Positions 1 through 8,471 of a DNA stretch of 64,000 nucleotides are shown one piece after another. The stretch spans positions 1-64,000 of the forward strand of contig MIAG01000002.1 in NCBI GenBank assembly GCA_001829005.1. Reading direction: 5' to 3'. A model generated the notes under the pieces. It had not been told where the DNA came from. It worked only from the letters and a program-made list of their open reading frames with translations, and ran no database searches. How positions within the stretch are numbered: the stretch's first letter is position 1; the number at the start of each line of letters is the position of its first letter. The stretch comes from Sphingobacteriia bacterium RIFOXYC2_FULL_35_18. GTDB taxonomy: Bacteria > Bacteroidota > Bacteroidia > Chitinophagales > Chitinophagaceae. Position numbers and translations under genes: made by a program.

Positions 1-90
1 ACACAATAAAAAATTTAATTATTAACCAAAAATGTCAAACCTTTAACATCATTTAATCCAAGAATTAGGGGGTTAATACAATAAATAGTC

Positions 91-531
91 TCATATTTTT
101 CTCAAGTCAATGAATAGTTCGTTGTTATTGATGGTTACAGGAAAAGTGCGCAGGTTTTTGTCGGCAGGTCCGTTGGTTACCTTACCTCGATTATCGTACT
201 CACTGCCATGTGCCGGGCACTGTAGGTAATCGCCTGCCACATTAAGTTCGGCTCCCTGATGTGCACATTGCATCCAGATAGCTGAATAGTCTTTATCACT
301 AAACCGATACACACAAATCGGGAACACCAACTCCTCATTACGTACTACGATGTATAAGCGATATTTATCACTTCCATTTATGACAAACTCTTGCATATCT
401 ATTACAATTCCGTCTTTGAGCAACTTGCCATTTGAAAATTTTGTAGTTGCACAAGAACCCAAAAGTGTTGCCACAGAGGATACGCCGAGACAAGCTGTAC
501 AGGATCTAAGTATAAAATCTTTTCTGTTCAT
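91..531 (-). CDS. Rieske [2Fe-2S] lipoprotein
   Basis: A small periplasm-facing Rieske iron-sulfur protein, probably an electron carrier. The cluster ligands are visible as Cys89-x-His91 and Cys105-x2-His108 in a 146-residue protein that is essentially only a Rieske domain. The N-terminus has a signal sequence with a lipobox-like LGSC at Cys27, so membrane anchoring is likely. It lies 12 bp downstream of the di-heme cytochrome gene on the same strand, so the two are probably one operon and may exchange electrons. The physiological partner is not visible. Confidence 0.88.
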   Translation of the reverse strand: MNRKDFILRSCTACLGVSSVATLLGSCATTKFSNGKLLKDGIVIDMQEFVINGSDKYRLYIVVRNEELVFPICVYRFSDKDYSAIWMQCAHQGAELNVAGDYLQCPAHGSEYDNRGKVTNGPADKNLRTFPVTINNNELFIDLRKI

Positions 532-543
532 CTTTTCAAAATA

Positions 544-1740
544 CTACAGTGATGCTAAAAATTTCAGCAGGTTGTTTTTCTCTTGTGTTGAAAGTTGTAT
601 AAACTTATTTTTGCTTTGCTGTGCTTCGCCTCCATGCAGGACTATGGCATCTTCAATACTCTTTGCCCTACCATCATGCAGCAGAAAATATTTTCCTCCC
701 TGCGAATTCGGAGACAGACCCAATCCCCAAAGCGGTGGAGTTCTCCATTCAGCAGTTTTTGCACTACCTTCTGTATATCCATCGTCTAAGCCCGGTCCCA
801 TATCATGCAACAGCAGATCTGTATAAGGATGAAATGTTTTGTTTGATAATGGAGCGATGGTAGAAATATCTGTTTTCAGTGTCTGCTTATGGCAACTCTC
901 ACAACCCGTTTGTATAAATATGTTCTTCCCTTTTATTACGTCAGCATCATTTTGATCTCTTTGAATAGGTGCTTTCAAAGTTTGTAGATAAAAAACAACA
1001 TGGTGTATCGTTACATCAGAAACTTCGGGTTCAATATTTAATCCGGTATAAACGTCTTTTGGCTGAAAGGTAGAAGTGATACCAATATCCTGGTTGTAAG
1101 CATTTACTGTTTGTTGCAGCAAATTATACGCCGCAGCCTTTTTACCAAAACGATGAATGTACTTTCCGTTTCTTGCAATGGCATTTGTAAAGGGAGTTAC
1201 AAATGGAGGCAGGTATTCGTAGTTGGGTACACCGCTGATCCCATCACCATTTACATCAGTAGGATCAGCCATTGCCAATATATCTGCATCGGTAACCAGT
1301 TCTAAAAATCCTAATCCCGTATTAGCGGGTGGCATAAAATTTGAAAATGTAGCTCCACTAGGTATCTGCTCAGGCATATAGCCGGGTAATGCCCTGTTTT
1401 GTAATTGCGGACCGCCCAGGTGCAAAAATTTGTTACCTGTACTGTCTACCTGACCAAACCTTGTAAGTGTGGTAAAAGGGTGTCCCTTGCCATCACCTGC
1501 ATGACAACTGCCACAACTGGTGGCTACAAACACCGGACCTAAACCATTTGCCGAAGTGAAAATTTCGTCATTAAAAGCCCCATCACCTGCCAAAAATCTT
1601 CTTTGCTCTTCGTAACTAAGACCTTCTACAGGACCGTCCAATAACGCATCCTCTGGAGGAGCTTTTGGTAATATTTTTTGACAGGCAACGATGGCGGTAA
1701 TGCTCAGAATAATTAGGGATAAGAGGATTGTTTTCTTCAT
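544..1740 (-). CDS. Di-heme oxidoreductase (DHOR/DUF1111-like) lipoprotein
   Basis: A 398-aa c-type cytochrome with two CxxCH heme sites, Cys76-x2-Cys79-His80 and Cys280-x2-Cys283-His284. A lipoprotein signal ends at Cys20. The C-terminal part has a LHDGRAKSIEDAI stretch followed by HGGEA, which is typical of the DHOR (former DUF1111) family related to MauG and bacterial di-heme peroxidases. Family members are periplasmic redox enzymes of mostly unknown substrate. It leads a two-gene unit with the Rieske gene and diverges from the DtxR-type regulator; the shared intergenic palindrome suggests metal-dependent control. Confidence 0.88.
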   Translation of the reverse strand: MKKTILLSLIILSITAIVACQKILPKAPPEDALLDGPVEGLSYEEQRRFLAGDGAFNDEIFTSANGLGPVFVATSCGSCHAGDGKGHPFTTLTRFGQVDSTGNKFLHLGGPQLQNRALPGYMPEQIPSGATFSNFMPPANTGLGFLELVTDADILAMADPTDVNGDGISGVPNYEYLPPFVTPFTNAIARNGKYIHRFGKKAAAYNLLQQTVNAYNQDIGITSTFQPKDVYTGLNIEPEVSDVTIHHVVFYLQTLKAPIQRDQNDADVIKGKNIFIQTGCESCHKQTLKTDISTIAPLSNKTFHPYTDLLLHDMGPGLDDGYTEGSAKTAEWRTPPLWGLGLSPNSQGGKYFLLHDGRAKSIEDAIVLHGGEAQQSKNKFIQLSTQEKNNLLKFLASL

Positions 1741-1789
1741 TGTAAATACAGATACGTTAAGTTAAAATTAGATTATTTTAATTAATAAA

Positions 1790-1803
1790 TTAGGTTAATC
1801 TAA
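1790..1803. promoter_or_regulatory. DtxR/MntR-type operator palindrome
   Basis: The sequence TTAGGTTAATCTAA is a 14-bp palindrome with one mismatched pair and closely resembles half of the classical DtxR/IdeR box (TTAGGTTAG...). It lies in the 111-bp divergent region between the di-heme oxidoreductase and the DtxR-family gene, about 50 bp from both start codons. A related TTAGATTA half-site sits 20 bp away. It probably gives metal-dependent autoregulation of the repressor and control of the cytochrome/Rieske pair. Confidence 0.6.
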
Positions 1804-1851
1804 TTTATTTTTTATACAGGTTTACGTATCTTCATCAAAACAATCGAACCG

Positions 1852-2520
1852 GTGCATTCATTTACAGAAGAAAACTATCTCAAAGCTATTTATAAGTTGC
1901 AGGAAGCCAATGGTTTAATAGTTGCCACTTCAGCACTTGCGCAAGTACTCGAAGTGCATGCCCCATCTGTAACGGATATGTTGAAAAGGATGGCAGGAAA
2001 GAAACTCGTCACTTATCAAAAGTCTAAAGGAGTAAAACTAACAGAAAAAGGAAGACAGGTGGCTGTCGGCATCATTCGCAACCACAGGCTTTGGGAAGTG
2101 TTTCTGGTTGATAAATTGGGGTATAAATGGGATGAAGTACATGACCTTGCAGAACAACTGGAACATATACACAGTGAAGACCTGACCAATAAACTGGATA
2201 TGTTTTTGGGATTTCCCAAAGCCGATCCGCATGGCGACCCAATACCAGATGCGAATGGCATTCTTCCGAAATCGAAAGCCGTTTTACTATCTACCCTTAA
2301 AATGGGTGAGCGAGGTACTTTCACCGGAGTGACAGATCATACGCCTGCATTTTTAAATTACCTGGACAAGTCAGGTATTTCTTTGGGCAACAGTATAAAA
2401 GTTAAAGCCATTGAAGAATTTGACCAGACTTACACAATACAACTAAAGGATAAAAAAGATACAGTAATAAGTTACAAAGTGGCAAATAGCTTATTAGTAA
2501 ACAAAGTAGAAACAACTTAA
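1852..2520 (+). CDS. mntR: DtxR/MntR-family metal-dependent repressor
   Basis: A 222-aa iron/manganese-dependent repressor. Residues 1-65 form the winged helix-turn-helix with the family signature TEENYLKAIYKLQ and the recognition segment APSVTDMLKRM. The middle part is the metal-binding dimerisation domain (HSEDLTNKLD, then FPKADPHGDPIP). The last 75 residues match a FeoA-like SH3 domain. The start is a GTG; the downstream reading fits the usual family N-terminus exactly. It probably represses itself and the divergent cytochrome operon through the TTAGGTTAATCTAA site. Whether it senses Mn or Fe cannot be told from the sequence. Confidence 0.9.
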   Translation: MHSFTEENYLKAIYKLQEANGLIVATSALAQVLEVHAPSVTDMLKRMAGKKLVTYQKSKGVKLTEKGRQVAVGIIRNHRLWEVFLVDKLGYKWDEVHDLAEQLEHIHSEDLTNKLDMFLGFPKADPHGDPIPDANGILPKSKAVLLSTLKMGERGTFTGVTDHTPAFLNYLDKSGISLGNSIKVKAIEEFDQTYTIQLKDKKDTVISYKVANSLLVNKVETT

Positions 2521-2632
2521 CCTAAAAAATTGGCTATTTTTTTTGATGGCATATACTTGAAACGCTCTATCATCCGAAATCGTATTGAAAAAATAATCGT
2601 TTGATGAGTGGCTTTTACTTTCAAAAAACTAT

Positions 2633-2848
2633 TTACTTACAACAAGATTTATTCATCTGTATAGGTGGACAAGCGACAGTGCCATAACTACAAAATACGC
2701 AACAATCTCCCTGCTGCGGTTTTAATACAGCTTGGCAGTTTGTACATTGATAAAAATATTGACAAGCATCCGTGGGCATTGTCTCCTCTTGCTGAAAACC
2801 ACAATTTGGGCAAGTGATAGTGGATTGCAGTGTTAATGTATTTTCCAT
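2633..2848 (-). CDS. GDCCVxC-domain small cysteine-rich protein
   Basis: A 71-aa zinc-ribbon-like protein with CPNC (13-16), CTNC (35-38) and the hallmark GDCCVFC segment (47-53) followed by ACPP (59-62) and a terminal SCCK. GDCCVxC proteins are a known small family, in some species selenoproteins, often found beside mercury genes. It is the last gene of the arsR-merTP unit, 34 bp downstream of merTP. A cytoplasmic Hg(II) or thiol-metal handling role is inferred only from context. Confidence 0.85.
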   Translation of the reverse strand: MENTLTLQSTITCPNCGFQQEETMPTDACQYFYQCTNCQAVLKPQQGDCCVFCSYGTVACPPIQMNKSCCK

Positions 2849-2882
2849 ACTTTCTTAGTTTTTATCGAAGCAAGATTTACCA

Positions 2883-3503
2883 CTATCGGGTAAAATCATA
2901 ACCTTTTACTTTATACCCTGTTCTATTAATGGCTGCTTCTATTGTTTTCTCATCAATTTTTGAGTTGTCAAAACTGACTAAGCTGCTTTTGGTGGCATAG
3001 GAAGTTTGATACGTTAATACTCCATTTACTGTAGACAGCGCTCTGTTTACATGCTCCTCACATGCTTCGCAAGTCATGCCTTGTATAGTGAACTTTATTT
3101 GTTGTTGATGATCAACCACTGCAGGAGCTACTGCCTGTACTTTTTGTTTTGGATAAAACATTTTTGCATACAGCGGAAAAGTCATCATCAAAATAGCAAA
3201 TACAGTTACGATGGCTAAAAATGTTGTAGACTGGAGGAATGAAGGTTTCTTAGTTGTTTCGCAGTTGCAATCTATAACGCTTATCTTAGCTGGTTTTAAT
3301 TTAAGATACCATGCAAATGCTAATACAGCAATTGATAACCCTACTAAATACGGTCTGGCCGGTTCTATCCATGAAAAATTAGCGACAATACTGCTGCTAC
3401 CGGCAAGTAATGCAATAACAGGGGTTATACAACAAAGCGAAGCTGCAATAGCAGCAAGAACACCTGCGCCGGTAAATGTGCCTGCTGATTTTGTACTTAT
3501 CAT
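2883..3503 (-). CDS. merTP: Mercuric transport fusion protein MerTP
   Basis: A 206-aa fusion of the inner-membrane Hg(II) importer MerT and the Hg-binding MerP. Residues 1-112 hold three membrane segments, with the vicinal pair Cys24-Cys25 in the first and a cytoplasmic CNC at 79-81. Residues 136-206 are an HMA domain with GMTCEAC (142-148). Fusion of the two is usual in Bacteroidota. Its ATG overlaps the arsR stop by 4 bp, indicating translational coupling. No merA or merB is present in the window, which is unusual for an uptake system. Confidence 0.92.
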   Translation of the reverse strand: MISTKSAGTFTGAGVLAAIAASLCCITPVIALLAGSSSIVANFSWIEPARPYLVGLSIAVLAFAWYLKLKPAKISVIDCNCETTKKPSFLQSTTFLAIVTVFAILMMTFPLYAKMFYPKQKVQAVAPAVVDHQQQIKFTIQGMTCEACEEHVNRALSTVNGVLTYQTSYATKSSLVSFDNSKIDEKTIEAAINRTGYKVKGYDFTR

Positions 3504-3877
3504 ACCGTCTCCAGTTTTAGAGTTTGTACATTAATATACTTAAAGAAAGGCTTTAAAATCTTTAGGTTTTCTTGTGTAAGGGTATAATAAATTGTTTGCC
3601 CTTCCTTCCGGGTTTCAACAATATTTCCATCCTTCAGTTTTCGCAGATGTTGTGATACTGCTGGAATACTCATCCCCAAAATATCAGCAAGGTCACAAGG
3701 ACATAATTCTTTCTCTTCTTCCAATAAATAAATAATCTTAAGCCTTACTGCGTTACCTGCCAAGGCTAATATGTTAGACAAGCTTGTAAAAGATTTTTGT
3801 GCAGTTCGCAGCTTGTTTTTACAATTCTTTATTTGTTCATGGTCGGCAAAGAGCCTGACACAAGTATTGTTACCCAT
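3500..3877 (-). CDS. ArsR/SmtB-family metal-sensing repressor
   Basis: A 125-aa winged-helix repressor. The DNA-binding core LADILGMSIPAVSQHLRKL is preceded by Cys59-Pro-Cys61 (ELCPCDL), matching the alpha-3 metal site of ArsR/CadC-type sensors; Cys6 and Cys19 in the N-terminal arm could complete the site. It heads the merTP-GDCCVxC operon, so it is probably the Hg(II)-responsive repressor of that operon. A near-perfect promoter lies directly before the start codon, leaving almost no 5' leader. Confidence 0.9.
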   Translation of the reverse strand: MGNNTCVRLFADHEQIKNCKNKLRTAQKSFTSLSNILALAGNAVRLKIIYLLEEEKELCPCDLADILGMSIPAVSQHLRKLKDGNIVETRKEGQTIYYTLTQENLKILKPFFKYINVQTLKLETV

Positions 3878-3881
3878 TCGT

Positions 3882-3912
3882 CAAAGGTAGGATAAATAAT
3901 TATTTAAGCAAA
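3882..3912 (-). promoter_or_regulatory. Bacteroidota promoter of the arsR-merTP operon
   Basis: On the minus strand a TTTG (-33 element, positions 3912-3909) is followed after exactly 19 bp by TACCTTTG (-7 element, 3889-3882), a full match to the Bacteroidota consensus TTTG-N19-TAnnTTTG. The spacer contains the palindrome AAATAATTATTT (3893-3904), a plausible ArsR operator placed to block polymerase. The -7 box ends only 4 bp before the ATG, so the transcript is probably leaderless or nearly so. Confidence 0.75.
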
Positions 3913-3948
3913 TACGTAAATAATGAAATACATCCTATAACATTTCTT

Positions 3949-5871
3949 TTAAACCTTCATCCTTTGAATTCTAACCGCATTTAATATGGCTAATAAAGCA
4001 ACCCCAACGTCCGCAATGACTGCTTCCCATAAAGTAGCTACGCCACCTGCGCCTAAAATCAATACAAATGCTTTTACCGTCATCGCGATAATGATATTTT
4101 GCCAAACAATGCTTCGGGTTATCTTTCCAATTTTAATGGCCGAAACTATCTTTTGTGGCTGATCGTTTTGAATAACCACATCTGCTGTTTCAATGGTGGC
4201 ATCGCTCCCTAAACCGCCCATTGCTATTCCGGCATCCGCTAATGCAACCACGGGTGCATCATTAACGCCATCACCAACAAAAGCGATATGTAGTCCTTCA
4301 TCTTTTAATTTCTGTACTTTCTCAACCTTGTCTTCTGGCAGTAAATCACCATAGGCCTTATCTATGCCAATCTTCCTTGCGACTTCATCTACTACAGATT
4401 GTTTATCACCTGAGAGCATTACCGTTCGAATATTAAGACTGTGCATGTCTTTGACCGCCTGCACAGCATCGTCTTTTATTTCATCAGCAATAGTTATAAA
4501 ACCTGCATATTGATTGTTTATGGCTACAACTACAATTGTGTCAACAATGCCTTCTATTTCCGTTGGGTAGGATATATTGTATTTCTTCAGCAGTTTTGCA
4601 TTACCTGCAAGCAAGTCCTTTCCATCCACCTTTCCTTTTAAGCCATGACCTGCTATTTCTTCTACTGCATCTGCATTGATACCATTAACAGTTTCACCGG
4701 CATATTCCGTTACGGCTTTGGCTATAGGATGAGTTGAATTCTTTTCCAACGCAGCCGTAAGTTTTACCAGTTCTTTTTCATCCATGTTGACCGAAACGAT
4801 TTCTTGTACTTTAAATACACCTTTTGTCAATGTTCCGGTTTTATCCATCACCACTACATTAACCTTAGTCATTACGTCAAGAAAATTCCCCCCTTTAAAT
4901 AAAATACCGTTTCGGGAAGCAAGACCTATGCCACCAAAGTATCCCAATGGAATGGATACCACCAAAGCACATGGGCAACTGATCACCAGGAACACCAGAG
5001 CTCGATAAAACCATGTTTGAAAATTATAATCCTCCACAAAAAAGTAAGGGATAAAACAAACAGCAACAGCAAGAAAGAAAACGATTGGTGTGTAGATTTT
5101 GGCAAATCTGGAAATAAATAGTTGCGTTTGTGATTTTCTTGCAGTGGCATCCTGTACCATTTCTAAAATCTTACTTAGTTTACTGTCTTTAAACAAGGCT
5201 TTCACTTTGATTTCTGCTACTGTATTCAGGTTAATCATTCCCGCCAGAATGGTTTGACTTTTATATTTGGCATCTGGTTTACTTTCCCCGGTTAAAGCTG
5301 CTGTATTAAATGATGCATTTTCTGAAATCAATTCTCCATCCAATGCTACTTTTTCACCTGGTTTTACCACGATGGTCTCGTCTAACTCAATAACAGAAGG
5401 GTTAGCGATAAGCTGTATACCATTTCTTAACACCGTTACTTCATCAGGTCTTACGTCTAGCAGTGCTTTGATACTTCGTTTTGCATTATTCACAGCTGCA
5501 TCCTGAAACCATTCTCCTATCTGGTAAAAAACCATTACTGCTACACCTTCTTCATATTCTCCAATAACAAATGCCCCGATAGTAGCAACACTCATCAACA
5601 CAAATTCATTGAAAATATCTCCCCGTTTTGATTTCCTTAGGGCAAGGTTCAATACTTTATGACCTGCCAATAAATAAGCGACCAGGTTTATAGCTAGTGA
5701 AGGAATTTTAGGGAACTCAATTTTGAAACCATATTCCAGTACAAGCAGAACGATTAATATGGCCAATGCCATTAATAGATCCCAATGGTTCTTCCAACCC
5801 GATTCGTTTTCATCCTTAGCTGTTCCATGACCATCTGCAGTAATTTTTGTTTCATCATGTTTATGTGTCAT
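3949..5871 (-). CDS. zntA: Zn/Cd/Pb-exporting P1B-type ATPase
   Basis: A 640-aa heavy-metal P-type ATPase of the inner membrane. Visible motifs: TGES (194-197), the transmembrane Cys299-Pro-Cys301, the phosphorylation loop DKTGT (343-347), GDGVNDAP in the hinge, and an Asp in the last membrane helix (VIADVG), which together indicate the P1B-2 group exporting Zn(II), Cd(II) or Pb(II). There is no N-terminal HMA domain, only a short His-containing tail, so it is shorter than E. coli ZntA. It is the last gene of an mgtC / NicO-like / ATPase operon, 10 bp behind its neighbour. Confidence 0.9.
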   Translation of the reverse strand: MTHKHDETKITADGHGTAKDENESGWKNHWDLLMALAILIVLLVLEYGFKIEFPKIPSLAINLVAYLLAGHKVLNLALRKSKRGDIFNEFVLMSVATIGAFVIGEYEEGVAVMVFYQIGEWFQDAAVNNAKRSIKALLDVRPDEVTVLRNGIQLIANPSVIELDETIVVKPGEKVALDGELISENASFNTAALTGESKPDAKYKSQTILAGMINLNTVAEIKVKALFKDSKLSKILEMVQDATARKSQTQLFISRFAKIYTPIVFFLAVAVCFIPYFFVEDYNFQTWFYRALVFLVISCPCALVVSIPLGYFGGIGLASRNGILFKGGNFLDVMTKVNVVVMDKTGTLTKGVFKVQEIVSVNMDEKELVKLTAALEKNSTHPIAKAVTEYAGETVNGINADAVEEIAGHGLKGKVDGKDLLAGNAKLLKKYNISYPTEIEGIVDTIVVVAINNQYAGFITIADEIKDDAVQAVKDMHSLNIRTVMLSGDKQSVVDEVARKIGIDKAYGDLLPEDKVEKVQKLKDEGLHIAFVGDGVNDAPVVALADAGIAMGGLGSDATIETADVVIQNDQPQKIVSAIKIGKITRSIVWQNIIIAMTVKAFVLILGAGGVATLWEAVIADVGVALLAILNAVRIQRMKV

Positions 5872-5881
5872 AATATCATAT

Positions 5882-6496
5882 TTAATGTAAAAAAAATGTA
5901 ATAATCCCTACTATAATTAAAACTATACCTGTAATTCTCTTTTCATTATGCTCAATAAATTGTGAATTCATCATTTGAACGCCTTTAAATGCAAATATCA
6001 CGAGTGTGATAATTCCGGTAATGCTGATTACTGCATATACAAGGGCTATCAATAAAATACCATTCAACCCATAGGCACCAGCTGTCAGGAAAAGACTTTC
6101 CACTTCCAGGCAGGGGGATAAAAACATGGTGGCCGCTAAAATTAATACCCACTTAGTTTTTGACTTTTTATAGTACTGTACATCTTTATTGGCAGTATGA
6201 TGATGAGGCAGATTAACTGTAAAATATATTAATCCGAATATGATCAATAATACTGGGGCAATTACATGTACATACCCTTCATATTGATGTGCCAGCTTTG
6301 AACCTACCATTCCGAGAGCAATCCCAAGAATAACAGTACCCATCACATGGGCAGAGGCAGTGATAGATGCAAGCAGTATCAATTCATATTTTTCCCATTT
6401 CTCAGACCTTGCAATAGCCACTAATGGCAACCAGTGGTTGGGGATAAGGGCATGAATAATCCCTAATAATATGGTACCCGTTATTATACTATACAT
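5882..6496 (-). CDS. Polytopic membrane protein, NicO/UreH-like metal transporter candidate
   Basis: A 204-aa protein with about six hydrophobic helices. The first helix carries GIIHALIPNHWLPL, a His/Pro pattern resembling NicO/UreH-like nickel-cobalt transporter domains, and a central loop contains LPHHHTA. A second intramembrane motif LSPCLEVES suggests a further metal site. It sits 10 bp upstream of the Zn/Cd ATPase and 38 bp downstream of mgtC, so a divalent-metal export or uptake role is reasonable. The assignment is by motif resemblance only. Confidence 0.6.
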   Translation of the reverse strand: MYSIITGTILLGIIHALIPNHWLPLVAIARSEKWEKYELILLASITASAHVMGTVILGIALGMVGSKLAHQYEGYVHVIAPVLLIIFGLIYFTVNLPHHHTANKDVQYYKKSKTKWVLILAATMFLSPCLEVESLFLTAGAYGLNGILLIALVYAVISITGIITLVIFAFKGVQMMNSQFIEHNEKRITGIVLIIVGIITFFLH

Positions 6497-6534
6497 GTTA
6501 CAATACTATTACTATACAATTTTATCTTAATCAA

Positions 6535-7002
6535 TTAATCTTTATTTTCTTTTTCATTGTGCTTGTTTATCATTTTCTTTTTCCATTTTACATACCAATG
6601 CTGGTGATGCAACGAAAGCAGGAAGTACAAAGCAATTGCTCCAACAATAGCAATAATAAACATACTGAGACCTACTGCCACACCAACTGCTGCAGTACAC
6701 CAAACCGTGGCTGCTGTTGTGAGGCCATGTGATGTTTCTGCACTGCTGTTGCGATAAATAATACCAGCCCCAAGAAAACCCACACCGGTGACAATATTGG
6801 CTATTACTCTTGAAGCCGCAGCAACATCGCTAACAAGATGAGCTGCAACAGCTGTAAATAAAGTAGCACCGATACACACCGCAGCATATGTTCTTATGCC
6901 GGCATCACGACCATGCTTTTCTCTGTCAAAGCCAATGAAAGCTCCAAGTAGAAATGAGGCTATTAGTTTTACAACAATTATTAATTCAAGTTTGACATCC
7001 AT
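6535..7002 (-). CDS. mgtC: MgtC/SapB-family membrane protein
   Basis: A 155-aa inner-membrane protein of the MgtC/SapB family: four to five hydrophobic segments and the signature LLGAFIGFDREKHGRDAGIR followed by GVGFLGAGIIYR and GLTTAATVWCTAAVG. The C-terminal tail is short and basic, so it is the minimal MgtC form without the extra cytoplasmic domain. Family members act in adaptation to low Mg(II) and modulate membrane ATPases. It is first in a tight operon with the NicO-like protein and the Zn/Cd ATPase, suggesting a role in divalent-cation homeostasis during metal efflux. Confidence 0.9.
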   Translation of the reverse strand: MDVKLELIIVVKLIASFLLGAFIGFDREKHGRDAGIRTYAAVCIGATLFTAVAAHLVSDVAAASRVIANIVTGVGFLGAGIIYRNSSAETSHGLTTAATVWCTAAVGVAVGLSMFIIAIVGAIALYFLLSLHHQHWYVKWKKKMINKHNEKENKD

Positions 7003-7149
7003 TTTTCAGTATTTACATAACATAATAGTTATTCGGATTTTCTTCAGCCGGAACATTTTTATCACCACTCATCTGTTTTAAATGAATTTCTATGGTTGTA
7101 GAAAGACTTGTCATTGGTGTAGCCATCGGTGTGTTTTCAAAAATGTTTG

Positions 7150-7224
7150 TATGGGTACGGAAGCCCTGCCAATCAAGGTTTCCCAGTTTTAAAAGGGGCA
7201 AACAAAGCAGGGTTCCTACCCATA
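7150..7224. repeat. Long imperfect inverted repeat behind the czc operon
   Basis: Left arm 7150-7169 (TATGGGTACGGAAGCCCTGC) and right arm 7207-7224 (GCAGGGTTCCTACCCATA) pair over about 18 bp with two gaps or mismatches, giving a hairpin of about 75 nt. It starts 6 bp downstream of the czcB stop codon. The right arm, CAAAGCAGGGTTCC-N-ACCCAT, recurs with one change at 21445-21465, also just behind an RND operon. It may act as terminator, mRNA stabiliser or MITE-like repeat. Confidence 0.75.
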
Positions 7225-7230
7225 GTATTT

Positions 7231-8445
7231 TTATTCTTCTTCCTCTACATTGTTCATCTTCGACAATAAATCATAAGCTCCGTTAATCACCACTCTAATT
7301 TTCCTGTTAAATCCTTCTGGCAAAATCACTTCGGTATAACCATTTTCCGAAACACCTGTTACCACTTCAATTCTCTTAAAAGGAATATGCTTTTCAGTAG
7401 CTGCTTCTTTTTTCACATCGGTGGCTTTTTTTTCGTTATTCCCTTCATCTGCCGCTATAAAAATGTAAGATTTACCTGCTGATTGAACGATCGCTTTATC
7501 AGGCAGCGCAGTAGTAGTAGCAATACCTGTTTCTACAATTCCTTTTAAATACATCCCTGGCAACAGGTCATTGTCCTCCTGTAACAGATGCCCATGAACC
7601 CTAACCGTTCTTTCAGCACTGATTTCACGCCCAATCAAATGCACTTCTGCAAATCGTTCCTTTGTTTCATTATTCAATAAAAAACGGATTTTCTGACCAA
7701 TCTTTAATTTCGGAACATCCTTTTCAAAAATGATAAGTTCTGCATGAAGGTGACGGGTATCTACAATTTCAAATAGTTCCTGGTTAGCGTTTACAAACTT
7801 CCCGATATTCACCAATACCTTAGTAACATAGCCTGATATTGGAGCATAAATATTTGCCCTGCCAGAAATGTTTTCCGGGTTAATTTTCTCGGGATTGATA
7901 TTAATAAGTCCCAGTTTTGATTTTAATCCCTGCACTCTTGCCGCTATACTGTTATATTCGCTGCTGGCTTTTTGCAATGTTTTTTTTGCATTTACATTTT
8001 CTTTTGCCAGTTCCTGTTGACGTTCCAATTCTTCTTTCAGGTAAATCAACTGACTCTTATAATCCAGATAATCCTGCTGAAGCTGGATAAATTCGGGGTT
8101 TTCAAGTACGGCTATTACTTCACCTTTTACAACAGGCTTTCCCTGCAGCAAATCAGTATTTTTTAAGGTGCCACCATAGGGAGAAGATACTGTTAACAGC
8201 TGTTGCGGAGGAACATCTAGTGCCCCTGTTGCCCTGATAACGCTGCTAAGTTTTTTTTCTTCTATAGCACCGTACTGAATATTGACCGTTTTAAACTGGT
8301 CTTCCGACAAGTCCACCATATCTGCTTCTTCCGTTTTCGTTGCTTCAACCGGGATTGCTTCTGCATTTCCTTTAGGAGAGCAGGATGAAAACCATATGGT
8401 AGCCGCAGTCAGTATAACAAGTGAATTCAAAAATTGCTGTTTCAT
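7231..8445 (-). CDS. czcB: RND efflux periplasmic adaptor (CzcB-like lipoprotein)
   Basis: A 404-aa membrane-fusion protein that bridges an RND pump and an outer-membrane channel. It has a lipoprotein signal with Cys22 in WFSSC, a barrel-sandwich half motif around SSPYGGTLKN, a coiled-coil hairpin (about 125-185) and a second lipoyl half with IYAPISGYVTKV, then a beta-barrel domain. There is no HMBD or CzcB-type His-rich N-terminus. It lies 26 bp downstream of the CzcA-TolC fusion gene, completing a two-polypeptide tripartite pump for divalent metals. Confidence 0.9.
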   Translation of the reverse strand: MKQQFLNSLVILTAATIWFSSCSPKGNAEAIPVEATKTEEADMVDLSEDQFKTVNIQYGAIEEKKLSSVIRATGALDVPPQQLLTVSSPYGGTLKNTDLLQGKPVVKGEVIAVLENPEFIQLQQDYLDYKSQLIYLKEELERQQELAKENVNAKKTLQKASSEYNSIAARVQGLKSKLGLININPEKINPENISGRANIYAPISGYVTKVLVNIGKFVNANQELFEIVDTRHLHAELIIFEKDVPKLKIGQKIRFLLNNETKERFAEVHLIGREISAERTVRVHGHLLQEDNDLLPGMYLKGIVETGIATTTALPDKAIVQSAGKSYIFIAADEGNNEKKATDVKKEAATEKHIPFKRIEVVTGVSENGYTEVILPEGFNRKIRVVINGAYDLLSKMNNVEEEE

Positions 8446-8471
8446 ATTAATTTTATTTTAGTCCGTTCTAC

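Noticed and set aside
7013..7201. 62-codon minus-strand frame just upstream of mgtC
   Set aside because: Its first third lies inside the 7150-7224 inverted repeat and it has no recognisable domain. The second part (from an ATG at 7126) reads somewhat protein-like and ends 10 bp before mgtC, so a small gene is not fully excluded.
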